Of a DNA stretch of 64,000 nucleotides, positions 50,723 to 62,500 are shown one piece after another. Source of the DNA: Paramecium pentaurelia (lineage: Eukaryota; Ciliophora; Oligohymenophorea; Peniculida; Parameciidae); assembly GCA_905183005.1 (NCBI GenBank), contig CAJJDO010000096.1:241580-305579 (forward strand), written 5' to 3'. Position 1 is the first letter of the stretch, and every line of letters starts with the position of its first letter. The position numbers and the translations under genes are program-made. The notes beneath the pieces were generated by a model that searched no databases, was not told the origin of the DNA, and saw only the letters and a program-made list of their open reading frames with translations.

Positions 50723-51776
50723 TAATAAGAATAATAGTAGAATAAATAATCTTAATATAAAGTATAAGCATTAGCTGCAAATAAATAAAATAATGTAAAT
50801 AATAGTGATTCACTTATCAAACCTTAAAATAAAAGTACTACTTAAAAGGAAATGTCAAAAGCTAATGAAATTGATGAACCTGATCTTAAGCATTAAGCAA
50901 GAAATAATGCAGAAAAAAGTGATGAAAATAAAGCTCTTGGCAAAAATGAGGAACCTCTGTTAAATAAAAATAAAAAAGCTAAAACCTTATTATAAATATC
51001 TGATGAAGATTGTTCTCATTTAGACAGCAGATCTAAGACTTATACCTGTATTTAATGTAATGTAATTATTGAGTATATTTTAGACTCAAAAATCTTATCA
51101 TTTAAACGATGACACTTGGTATTTAATTGGCTTAGCATAAGGGTACAAAAAAGAATTTCACACAGTATTTAAATTGATTAAAGAATTAATTAATCCCCAA
51201 CAACTCTATACTAGTTTTGGAACTAATAATAAAATTTGTTTTAGCAGTTAAGAGAAGTAAATCATTAATTTAGATAAAATAATAACAATCTTTTAAGGGA
51301 AAAAAGTGACAAATACTTTAATTTAGCTGCCTGAAAAACTATAAATGTCATATTTCTAATTATCATACAGCAACCAAGAATTTTCTGACTTTGAATTAGA
51401 AATAGATGATAATAGTATTCAGATTGATAAAGCTGGTGTTAAAGTTTCAAAAATAAACATTATTTGGCAATCACTTCAAGTCTAATTAGGATATTAAGGT
51501 ATAATTAACTTTAACAAAACATAAAGAAAATTTGATTACAGGTAAATAATTAGTGAAGATTGCATGAATGAGAATCTTAGGATCTATCTACACTTTCCTC
51601 ACGATTACTAATATTCAATTTAAATGATTAAGCAAATATTTAATCAATAATATATAGAACTTTATGAATAATACTTATTGTAATAGATAGATTAAAAAGA
51701 CAGATGGGTTGTAGTATAATTCAAATCGAGATTATGTGAAGAATCAAGTGAGTATGGTATATCACTTTAATAATGA
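46763..51776 (+). CDS. Giant Gln/Glu-rich repetitive protein
   Basis: About 1,660 residues, not recognised. Ordered N-terminus (about 200 residues, helical, NKIIEHLIELDPEEQSDFLL), then EDNQEQL heptad-like repeats (about 47630-47800), a region with IPHEMFNP-type motifs, PEEGAVE/PEE repeats (48540-48720), Asp/Arg/Tyr-rich stretch (49790-50170), Lys-rich and polyGln run (about 50685-50745), and a folded C-terminal part (SYHLNDDTWYLIGLAQGYKK). A 22-nt intron (about 51058-51079) opens the last part, which ends at TGA 51774-51776; a further exon beyond is possible. The start is uncertain, since the frame is protein-like upstream of ATG 46763. Largely disordered; structural or scaffolding role inferred. 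Confidence 0.68.
47630..47800 (+). repeat. Tandem 21-bp-type repeat encoding EDNQEQ(L/Q)
   Basis: Units of GAAGATAATTAAGAATAAT and close variants in tandem within the giant Gln/Glu-rich gene; about seven heptads in the ciliate code. Confidence 0.85.
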
Positions 51777-52376
51777 ATATATATATATTAAATTTCTTAA
51801 TTAAAAATATGAAATATATTCTTAAAGAATAGAGAGTATGAATTCCTGATAATATCAAAATAAGAGTTCTTGAAAATATATATATAACATAAATCATTGG
51901 AGATTTAAATTTAAAGAAATTGAATATGATCATTAGAAATGAAGCTAAAGCAAAAAATAACATAAATAATATTAGATGTCTTAACCTTAAGTGTGAATGA
52001 TCTAAAGTTTTAATGATTTCTTATTGTTTATCAATTATTGGAATCAATATTCATATTTACATTTTCAATTTAAAAATCATCTTTATTAATTAAATATAGA
52101 AATTATAATTATTATAAAATTTCATTGTTTTATTAATTAAAATTAAGATATTATATAAATTTGTAAACCTTATTAAAATTCTTAAGAATTCTGAATCAAA
52201 TCAAAAGTTAATGATAGATTGTTGAGATAAAAGAATGGGATATTATATTTAAATTAATGTATAAGATAATTCTTAGATGGAATATTTAGAAAAACGTTTG
52301 GATGTTTGACAGTGAATATTATTAATTATATTCTGACATATATTTATATTTTATTGTGGCCTATAAAATACTTATA
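51777..52376. other. Region between convergent genes, possible extra exon
   Basis: 600 nt. A plus-strand stretch at about 51848-52000 (reading IPDNIKIRVLENIYITQIIG) looks coding in the ciliate code and could be a further exon of the giant gene, but I could not find an intron of normal size to join it. The remainder is AT-rich spacer. Confidence 0.35.
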
Positions 52377-53763
52377 TCATATTTCTTCCACTTTGTAATC
52401 ATGATTTTCAAAAAAATTGATTTCTTTCTTTTTTCTTGAATTGTATTTTTCTAAAAATCTTAATCTATTGCTAACAATTCTTTCAATAAGCTAATCTGCA
52501 GTCTGTTTGTTTACAGCTTTGATTTATTAATAGATTCCTAATTTAATAGGTAATTCATAAGGATCTTCGCTAGTTTTTTAAGAGCAACTGCCTTCAACGA
52601 CTAAATCAATTTTGAAATTTTTGATTAATTATTCATTCACTTTATAAGGAACTCCCATGATAACTTCATCAACATATTTAATTGCCAACAAATTTAAGAC
52701 TCTTTCTTACAAATTTAAAATTGGATAATTTTTTCCTTTAATTTTATTTATAGTCTAGGAATTTAGGAATTTTTATAATTACTTCATTATCATAAACTCC
52801 AACATACAAAAAATCTCCCATTTCCTTTGCTTTTCTTAAAACATCTACATGACCTTGATGTAATATGTCAAATGATCCATCAATATAGACAATTTTGTCA
52901 CCAGATTTAGGTTTCTTATTGTTACTAAATTGCATTATTCTTCTTGTTGTATTCAAAATCTTGTTATTTAAAGTTTATTCAATGGATGCTTAATCTATAT
53001 CTAACTAATTTATATTGGATGCTTCAACTATGGTTTACTTTTAAAATACTTTCTAATAATATTATAAATAAACAATTACCTTTTCTTCCCACATCACTTC
53101 TTTAGTCATCAATAACATTCTTCCCACTATATCTGTTGTACTAATTCCTTCTGTTCTTTTAAATATTCTAAAAAAATATGGAATGAACAAAAATTACTTC
53201 ATTCTTTTTGCATCTTTAAATGGTTAATAAGCATCCTTTCCATCAGCAGTTTAGACTAAATCATCTCCATGAGCAACATGGGAACATGAATGTCTATCTA
53301 TCTATTCTATTGTTGGATCATAAGTTTCTTAGACAACTACTTCATCAACCCATTTGCAAGCACTAGCTAAGGCCAATCTTTCTTCATCAGTCATAATTGG
53401 AGGTCCTTTTGCTTTGGCTATTGCATCAGATTTTATCACTCCAACAACCAAAGTTTCACATAACTCTTTGGCTTAACGAAGTGCATTAAAGTGTCCAGAA
53501 TGCATTAAATCAAAACAACCATCAAAATATAACCTCTTTACTTTCTCTTCCCCATAACTTGAAATTGGAAGTTATGATAAAAATAGGTCAGCCTGTTCTT
53601 TAGCCATATCCCTAATGTGAGCATTTTCTGCACTGTATTCATTGGCAAGCTGTTGTATCTTTTGTGCTTGCTCGTTTTTAAGAATATGATCAATAAAAAA
53701 CAATGTATGGAGGTTATTTTAATCCATTTAATTTAATTCATATATAAATTCTTTGAATGGCAT
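52377..53763 (-). CDS. PCYT2: CTP:phosphoethanolamine cytidylyltransferase
   Basis: Makes CDP-ethanolamine from CTP and phosphoethanolamine, the rate-limiting step of the Kennedy pathway to phosphatidylethanolamine. Two cytidylyltransferase domains in tandem, as in eukaryotic PCYT2: the first has YFDGCFDLMHSGHFNALRQA and HGDDLV, the second YIDGSFDILHQGHVDVLRKA, each with the nucleotide-binding HxGH signature. IKYVDEVIMGVPYKV closes the second domain. About 430 residues. Introns include one of 28 nt after YDNE (GTAATTAT...TTCCTAG, about 52757-52784). Start ATG 53763 (MPFKEFIYELN); stop TGA 52377-52379. Cytosolic or ER-associated. The tandem domain layout separates it from the single-domain choline enzyme PCYT1. 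Confidence 0.93.
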
Positions 53764-53820
53764 TATAACATAGATGTCTTGATTAATGAATAAATAATTA
53801 AAATAATCAACAAAACTAAT

Positions 53821-54741
53821 ATGTCTACAATCGAAAAAGCTATTTAGAAATAAAGAAAATTAAGCCACGAATTCGAGTTCACACACAATTCAACCGAAAT
53901 TGATTCAAATGCATCATTCTTTGAAGAAGAGAGAAGTTAAGATTTTGAATATAGTGACTTATCTTAAAAAGAAGACATATCAGAGAGTTGGGAAATGTCC
54001 TCTATTTGTACAGAAAATGTATACACATGCTATTTAAAAAATTAGTCCATTTTACCACCTTAAAGCTTAGAAAATATAACTAATTTCAATAGTAGTTGGC
54101 CCCAATATTCTTAAGTAGCACCTGTTAGAGAAGAATTTGCCTAAAAAAGATTTGAAGATACCTGTAAAGGTATAAAGAATAATAATTTTTAAACTGGCAA
54201 GGGCATTGCCATTCACGTGCTTGGACAAGGATCCATAGGTAAATCAAATAAGAAAGGAAAAAAATAAGCAAAAAGCAATAAAAAACAAATTCAGAATCTT
54301 AATAATCAAATAAATATAAATAATTATAATATTTCATAAGATTAACAATCATAACAATCGTAGTCCTCAAATTTTAATTCCAATTCATAATTAGTTTCTT
54401 AATAGAATAAATAAATTTGTTAGAATTAAAAAGTTATATTAGCATATCTAATGGTTGAAAGTGATGTATTAAAACAAGCCTAACAAAGAGCTTAAAACTT
54501 TATTTAAAAATATATGCCAAATAATAATAATAAAGAGCTTTAAATTAATATTTAGGAGGCCTATAAAATTATGTTACTTCCAGATTAGATCATTGGGTAG
54601 CTTGTGTAAGTTCTAAGTTAAGAAGAACTTCAGATGTAGCGAAATTTGGCTCTGAATCGACTGAATTTACAACGTAATAATCATCCATTAGCTGCCAAGG
54701 CGGCAGATAAGATAAGGATGCATTTTAAAAATAGTAATTGA
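53821..54741 (+). CDS. Gln/Asn/Ser-rich hypothetical protein
   Basis: 306 residues in one exon, ATG 53821 to TGA 54739-54741. N-terminal part Ser/Glu-rich, middle basic and Asn/Gln-rich (KSNKKGKKQAKSNKKQIQNL), C-terminal part ordered and helical (VILAYLMVESDVLKQAQQRA, then LAAKAADKIRMHFKNSN). No domain recognised. The basic, low-complexity middle could bind RNA or DNA (inference). Separated by only 57 nt from the divergent cytidylyltransferase gene. Confidence 0.62.
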
Positions 54742-55172
54742 GAATGAATTCAAAAGAAAGGTAAGAATAATGAGGGCTTAAATATTTATGTAGCTCTCAT
54801 GAGCAAAACATAATATTATTTTAATATTATTAACTAAATTATTCTCTTTGCTTTAATTATAATATCATGCATTAATAATTCATAAAAGCATAAAAATAAT
54901 TATTTTTTTTTATATCTTTATATTTTATCACAAAATTCAAAATTTTATGATTTCAAATTATTTTAAAGAAATAATCAATCATATATGATTAAGCATCTAT
55001 GTTTATAATTAAATTTTTACATTATTTTAATGATTTTAGAAGCTAGATTTAATTTTAAATGGATACTATTTAAAATAGATTTTTTTTGTTTTTATTTAAA
55101 ACTACTCCAAGTCTTTGATTAGTAATTTCATTAATATTATAAATATAATGTATTAAAACTATTATAAATATA
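54742..55172. other. Intergenic region upstream of histidine kinase
   Basis: About 430 nt, AT-rich, with long T and A runs. Presumed promoter of the hybrid kinase; no other feature seen. Confidence 0.45.
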
Positions 55173-57896
55173 ATGCAATTAAATTGGAGATTAATTTAGT
55201 TCTATTCAAAAAATATATTGAATGTTACTATTGGACTGCTTTTATATTTATATGATGTTAGTTTAATACCCTCTCTTGTACTATTTATTGTGAATGGAAT
55301 GATTTTGATAATCAGTTTAATGATCATTCAAAAAAGAAAATTAATTCCTAAAATATATTTTGAATGGTTTATGAATATTACACTAAGTGCCCATATATCA
55401 TATTGTTGTTTTTTAGATAAGGATTTAACTAGAACTGCTTATATTTTATTAAAAGCTTAAGAAATTTAGATGGTTAAAAAATAATCAGCAACAAAATCCT
55501 TGTTGTTGCATTTAGTTTACAACATTTTATTTTTTATCTTATTTATAATTCATAAAGAAAATACAATCCTCTATATTGTCACTATGTATTGCACTATTTC
55601 ACTATATAAGTTAAAAAAGTCTGGAATTATGTAATAAAATTAAGAATTCGAATTGCCAGCATAGATGACAAAACCCACACAGCGAAATTCTGAAATAATC
55701 AATTTAATATAAGACTCTATAAGTAATTCATGGTTGATTAGATTATAAAACATACCAGTAGGAATCATGATTGTAAAAAAGGATAATCTATAAATTATGT
55801 TTTAGAATTAATCTCTACTCCAAATGTTTGATGGTATAAAAGACATAACCAAATTTCTAATGAATGAATTACAATTCAAGCTATAAATTAAAAGAAAAAG
55901 GAAATAGGTTAAAGAGACAAGTATTAAATTACCAAAATAATCCCCTAAATAACATAATAGTGTTCCATAATTTTTTAGTTGTAATAAAATGCCTAGTATA
56001 TAAAAGTTACCAAATACTTTAAATGAAATATTGTTAGAATTATAAAATGGGAATCTAGATTAATTTTATTCAAAAGAAAACAATTTAGAACTTTTAGCTT
56101 AATTATCAAAATCTAAATAGCCTGCATTTCATGAAGAAGATTATACTAGAAGTATTTAATGTAAAATATTTTGTGGTTAAAATGATCATGAATATTTGAT
56201 TATAATGGATGATATTTCATTACAAAGTTATTTATAAAAATTAGAGACAAGAGAAAAATTTTAAGTTAGAATTATTGATTCTTTTTCTCATGAATTAAGA
56301 ACTCCTTTAAATAGTGCAAAATTATTTCTTGATGGTCTTATTAATGATCCTAGTATCAATGATCATCATAAATATAATTTTATTTATCCTGCTTCGAATG
56401 CTTTGAAATTATAAGCATATTTAATTAGGGATATTATAGATTTTACTTAATTTCATTCACAAATCATTAAGTATAAATTTGAAGAATTCAATTTTGAAGA
56501 TATTGTCTAAGAAGTAAATGATATTTTTAGACCTATACTTTAAATGAAAAGTCTTGGATTACATATTAATGTAAAGAATTCAGTCCCTCCATTAATATAT
56601 TCAGATTTTGATAGAATTATGTAAATTTTAGTAAATTTAATCTCGAATTCAATTAAATTTTCAGAGAGAGGTTTAATTATCTTAGAAATCTCTTGTCATG
56701 AAACTACTCTAACTTTTTGTGTTAAAGATTAAGGAGTAGGGATAGAAAATGATCAATTATAGAAAATTTAAGAATTCTTAAAATCCTTTAATTTAAACAG
56801 AGACTTTTCATGTCATGATGAATGGTAAGGATTAGGATTACTTGTTAGTTAAATGAATTTATTTAAATTAGCCCCATTAAGCAAAACTTAATTGAGAATA
56901 AATTCGAATGGATTAGGTGAAGGAACATAAATTACATTTAAAATAAGAACAACTTAATCTTCAAATACTCAAATCTTAGGTGGTACAATTATTAAAAGGT
57001 AAAGCTTAAGAACTGCATATACAGTACCTGATCTATGTATGGGAATTTAGGGGATATTAATTATTAATAATCCAAAATGTGATGATTTAATGTTTGATAA
57101 ACAACTTTAATAAATTCCAATTAGACATCATTCATCAATAGCAAATTATTTTCGACCCTAATAATCAACTGGATTATTAAATTAATATGTATAATAAGAA
57201 ACAGATATTATGCAAGAGGAGGATACATAAAGAGGAAATCTTTAAGACAATTTACTTAAATTGAATAAAACATCCAAATCATACTCTGTTTTTATCAATA
57301 ATAAAGATTTGAAAGAAAAATCAATAAAAAGAAGAAAAAAATCTTCGTTTAGCATCTCAGAGATTGATATATAATCAAGTAAAAGACCTAACACATTAAT
57401 CTCAAGATTGATTTAAAGAGAGGAATAAGAAATAGAAATGGAAGAGAAGTTTGAGAATTTATAATTCCCTTGTTAATGTGCAAGAATATTATCAGTAGAT
57501 GATGATCTCTTTAATCAAAAAGCTTTATAAGTAATCATTGGTTAGATGGGGTTTAGATTATTGATAGTAATTTTAATTTTAATTAAATAGGCATATAATG
57601 GGTATTAGGCTATTGAATTGATATAAAGTACTGAGAAATGCTCTGAATTTTGTAGATTGTTTCATTTTATTTTAATGGATTGTTAAATGCCTATAATGGA
57701 TGGGTGGACAACCACAAAAATCCTTATGGATCTCATAAGAGATAAAATAATACCAGATATACCAATTATAGGATTGACTGCATTTAATTCAGCAGAGGAT
57801 ATCAATAGATGTTTAGAGGTTGGAATGAGAGATGTTTTGACAAAGCCCTTAAATATAAACTAGCTAAAATAAGTTTTGCTAAAATTATTTAATTGA
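55173..57896 (+). CDS. Membrane-bound hybrid histidine kinase with receiver domain
   Basis: 898 residues. The N-terminus has four to six hydrophobic helices (TIGLLLYLYDVSLIPSLVLF and others), then a linker, the dimerisation/phosphoacceptor H-box SFSHELRTPLNSAKLF, the ATPase domain with N-box LVNLISNSIKFSERG, G1 KDQGVGI and G2 QGLGLLVS, and a C-terminal receiver with ILSVDDD, the phospho-acceptor ILMDCQMPIMDG and the conserved Lys in LTKPLN. One 24-nt intron, 57567-57590, splits the receiver. All catalytic residues are present, so His-to-Asp phosphorelay within one protein is expected. Hybrid kinases of this layout are known from ciliates, fungi, plants and Dictyostelium. The signal sensed by the membrane part is unknown. 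Confidence 0.93.
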
Positions 57897-58078
57897 TCTA
57901 TGTATTATTTATTTACTTCGTATACTAAAATATAAATTATTAAGAATAGATCTGAAAATTTACAGTTATGATTATATTGATATTAATAAGTAACTCTATT
58001 TAGATTTAAATAGAAGGGGAAAAAATGGATGATATTTTCTGTCAAAAATAATATATATAAAAAACATATTGATTTTTT

Positions 58079-58304
58079 TCAGACTTCATCAAAATTTTCA
58101 GCCATTGTAATGGTATCATTGTCTTCCGGAGGATTTACTACTAAAAATAAAACATTATTTATTGTAACATTATATTGTGTATTAGAAGCTATATAAAAAA
58201 AATAAAATAATACAATTTGGATTATATGGACAAATTGGTGTAGATCTTGGTCGAGTTAAATTATTTATATGATGCTTTAAATCAATTTGTTTTTGATTTT
58301 TCAT
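58079..58304 (-). CDS. 66-residue hypothetical protein
   Basis: Two small exons joined by a 25-nt intron (58189-58213). Reads MKNQKQIDLKHHINNLTR, then a Pro/Asn-rich segment with PICPYNPNSS, then a hydrophobic and acidic C-terminus (NNVLFLVVNPPEDND), ending at TGA 58079-58081. Intron size, phase and protein composition support a real gene; no family recognised. It lies alone between the histidine kinase gene and ribosomal protein eS24. Confidence 0.5.
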
Positions 58305-58729
58305 GTTTTTATTTGGTTAGCTTCCCATTTTTAGTTATTTATATTATTTCATAAAATCAAACCAATTTTTTTATTTAAGTAAAGATTTTATGGCACAATT
58401 TTTTAGAATGAAAAATTATCAATATCTAATGATGTCAGTCGATAATCAAAAATTCATTATTAGATTGTAGATAAACAATTAATTGAAATAAAATTTCTAT
58501 AAGCAGTTAATATTGCTGTTTTATAAATTTTATTTAAAAATATATTAGCAAATTAAAGAATTTTTAACCTACTCCATCTCTATTCTTTAATAAATGGTTA
58601 ACTAATATTATTCTTAATATTTTTATAAGTTCATTTATTTTAGATGTGTTGAAGTATAAATTATATACATATTCATTTCATAAAATAAAGAAAAAGATTT
58701 AATTTATTTTGAATTAAAATAAAGTTCAT
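58305..58729. other. Intergenic divergent promoter region
   Basis: About 425 nt between the 66-residue gene (minus) and the eS24 gene (plus). AT-rich; presumably holds both promoters. Nothing more specific seen. Confidence 0.45.
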
Positions 58730-59231
58730 ATGACATTCATCGTGAAAACAAGAAAAGTTCTATTAAATAAACTCTTGAATAGAAGATAATTAGTATGCTA
58801 ATTTATTTAATTATAAAGAGTGTTGAATTACTCCATCCAAATAAGGCAACTCCATCATAAGAATCAGTTGTCAAAGAATTAGCTAGTAAATATAAAGCTG
58901 ATGAGAGAAATGTTGTTGTTTATGGTCTCAGAACATCATTTGGAGGTAACAGAACTACAGGTTTTGCTCTCATTTATGACACTTAATAGTATGTGCAATA
59001 ATTTAATAATTCAGGTATTTACTTAAATTTGAGCCAAAATTCAGATTGAGAAGAAGAGGAATCATTCCAAAAAGAGATGGAAGCAGAAAGGGTTGGAAAG
59101 AAGTCAAATCTAAATTAAAAAAGACTAGAGGTTCAGAAAAAACAAAGATTTATATGTCAAGAAAAACAGACAAGAGAGAAGTCATAAGAGCTTAAAAGGA
59201 AACATATCTTAAGGGTTTTGTTGGAAAATGA
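58730..59231 (+). CDS. RPS24: Small ribosomal subunit protein eS24
   Basis: 149 residues after two introns (58793-58818 and 58989-59014, 26 nt each). Strong match to eukaryotic eS24: VKTRKVLLNKLLNRRQLSVE, LLHPNKATPSQESVVKELA, VVVYGLRTSFGGNRTTGFAL, IYDTQQYLLKFEPKFRLRRRG, then a Lys/Arg-rich tail (KGWKEVKSKLKKTRGSEKT) slightly longer than in animals. A component of the 40S subunit needed for pre-rRNA processing. Start ATG 58730-58732; stop TGA 59229-59231. Confidence 0.95.
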
Positions 59232-59504
59232 TGATCATAAAATATCAATAGTACATTATAATAAAAACAAACTAATAATAATAAGCATATTTTCATCTTG
59301 TATTTTTTATGTAATATTATTACATATAAAATTCATTTATTTATTTATATTTTCTCACTTTAAAAGTATATACCTAATAATTATTATATCATTTCAATCT
59401 TTTAATCAGATTTAATAATTTATATATTTTATTCTTTATTTAATTCTCTTTTATTAAAAATGATTTTATTTTATATTCGTTTTTAATAATTTATTTTAAT
59501 TATT

Positions 59505-62500
59505 ATGAAATTCGCAGTTCTATTGTTGATATTGTCAACCCTAGGCATTTTTGCAAAAGATGTCACAAAAATTCATGATTGGATCTAAAAGAACATCCAA
59601 TCTCTAGAGAAGTATATTTAAGAGACCGATATGTCAAGCGATATGTTATTGGGCATCTAAAGGAATGATTAAGTCAAAAAGTAAGTCTCAATCTTAAGAT
59701 TAGTTATTAAAATTGGATATTTTCTACAAACCATAAATAACATATAGAATTAACCGATGGACAAGTTAAGAAAACAAATGCATTCGGTCCTGAATCTGAA
59801 TATTTTACAGAAACAACTCAAAATTTGGTTTTTTTAGGAACTCAAATAAAGGATAAGGAATGGATTAAAATCTAAATGAAGAAAGGTAATGATGATGCTT
59901 AAAGAATTGATATGTTCAATTAAGAGAATTATTAAGGCGTCAGTTTGATAAATTCAAATAATGAAGGAACTTTGAATAGATTATTAATAGTTGAAAAAAA
60001 GAATGAAATTATTTCATCCTATGAAGAGCATGGAAAGTCCATAATATTATTATCTAATTTGTCTGAAGGCTAATCCCTTTTTTATGTTCTTTATAGTTAA
60101 AATTCAGAAGTGAGCGACATTGAAAAGTTATTTAATTACATTGTCAAAAATGTGATTGATATTGAAAAGGAAACAGATATTAAAGTAGATGAATAACCAG
60201 TTGTTTAGGATGATGGGGAAGAAGAATTAGATCCAAATGATCTTGAAAGGTTGAAAAAAAATAAAGGAGAAGGTGAAGGTGAAGGAGAAGGTGAAGAAAA
60301 AGCTGAAGGAGATGATAAAAAAGGTGAAGAATAAGTGGAAGAAGAACAAGATTAAGAAGTACCAGAAGAAGATTGTCCTGGAGGTGAGGAAGATGATACC
60401 GTAAAAAATAAAGTAGATGTTGATCCAACATCATAATTACCACCTCAAGAGGATCCTAAGAATGTCAAAATCTAAACAAATAATGTCGATTCAGAAGAAA
60501 CTGTTGAAGTAGTTGAAGAAACTGAAGAAGAGGAAGAAATCATAGTCCCAGAAAAAGCTCTAAAAGTTGGAGGAAAATCAAGCCTTCCTCCTAAAAAAAA
60601 TCAAGAAGAAGATGAAAGTAGCGAACCTGAACCTCCTTCTGAAGAATATCAAAATTGTGCTGGAGAGGAATTAGATACAGTAAAAAACAAAAGAGATTTA
60701 AATGAAAATTTAGAATCCAAATAAGACAGAGTATTTTAGGCAAAAGAAGTGAGTATTTAAGAAACAATACATGAAGAAGAAGGTGAAGGGGATGGAAATA
60801 CTAATGCAGATGGATAAAAGACTGATGCAGATGGATAAAAGACTGATGCTGATGGAAAGACCGACGCCGATGGAAATACTGATGCTGATGGATAAAAGAC
60901 TGATGCAGATGGAAAGACCGATGCAGATGGATAAAAGACTGATGCTGATGGCAAGACTGATGCTGATGGAAATACTGATGCTGATGGATAAAAGACTGAT
61001 GCTGATGGAAAGACCGATGCTGATGGATAAAAGACTGATGCTGATGGATAAAAGACTGATGCTGATGGAAATACTGATGCAGATGGATAAAAGACTGATG
61101 CTGATGGAAAGACCGATGCAGATGGATAAAAGACTGATGCTGATGGAAAAAAGACTGATGCTGATGGCAAGACTGATGCTGATGGAAATACTGATGCAGA
61201 TGGATAAAAGACTGATGCTGATGGAAAGACCGATGCAGATGGATAAAAGACTGATGCTGATGGAAAGACTGATGCTGATGGAAAGACCGACGCCGATGGA
61301 AATACTGATGCTGATGGATAAAAGACTGATGCTGATGGAAAGACCGACGCCGATGGAAATACTGATGCTGATGGATAAAAGACTGATGCAGATGGAAAGA
61401 CCGATGCAGATGGATAAAAGACTGATGCTGATGGAAAGACTGATGCTGATGGAAATACTGATGCTGATGGATAAAAGACTGATGCTGATGGAAAGACCGA
61501 TGCTGATGGATAAAAGACTGATGCTGATGGATAAAAGACTGATGCTGATGGAAAGACTGATGCTGATGGATAAAAGACTGATGCTGATGGAAAGACTGAT
61601 GCTGATGGATAAAAGACTGATGCTGATGGATAAAAGACTGATGCTGATGGAAAGACTGATGCAGATGGATAAAAGACTGATGCTGATGGAAAGACTGATG
61701 CTGATGGATAGACCGACGCCGATGGAAATACTGATGCTGATGGATAAAAGACTGATGCTGATGGAAAGACTGATGCTGATGGAAAGACCGACGCCGATGG
61801 AAATACTGATGCTGATGGATAAAAGACTGATGCTGATGGAAAGACTGATGCTGATGGAAAGACCGACGCCGATGGAAATACTGATGCTGATGGATAAAAG
61901 ACTGATGCTGATGGAAAGACTGATGCTGATGGAAAGACCGACGCCGATGGAAATACTGATGCTGATGGATAAAAGACTGATGCTGATGGAAAGACTGATG
62001 CTGATGGAAAGACCGACGCCGATGGAAATACTGATGCTGATGGATAAAAGACTGATGCTGATGGAAAGACTGATGCTGATGGAAAGACCGACGCCGATGG
62101 AAATACTGATGCTGATGGATAAAAGACTGATGCTGATGGAAAGACTGATGCTGATGGAAAGACCGACGCCGATGGAAATACTGATGCTGATGGATAAAAG
62201 ACTGATGCTGATGGAAAGACTGATGCTGATGGAAAGACCGACGCCGATGGAAATACTGATGCTGATGGATAAAAGACTGATGCTGATGGAAAGACTGATG
62301 CTGATGGAAAGACCGACGCCGATGGAAATACTGATGCTGATGGATAAAAGACTGATGCTGATGGAAAGACCGACGCCGATGGAAATACTGATGCTGATGG
62401 ATAAAAGACTGATGCTGATGGAAAGACTGATGCCGATGGAAATACTGATGCTGATGGATAAAAGACTGATGCTGATGGAAAGACTGATGCTGATGGAAAG

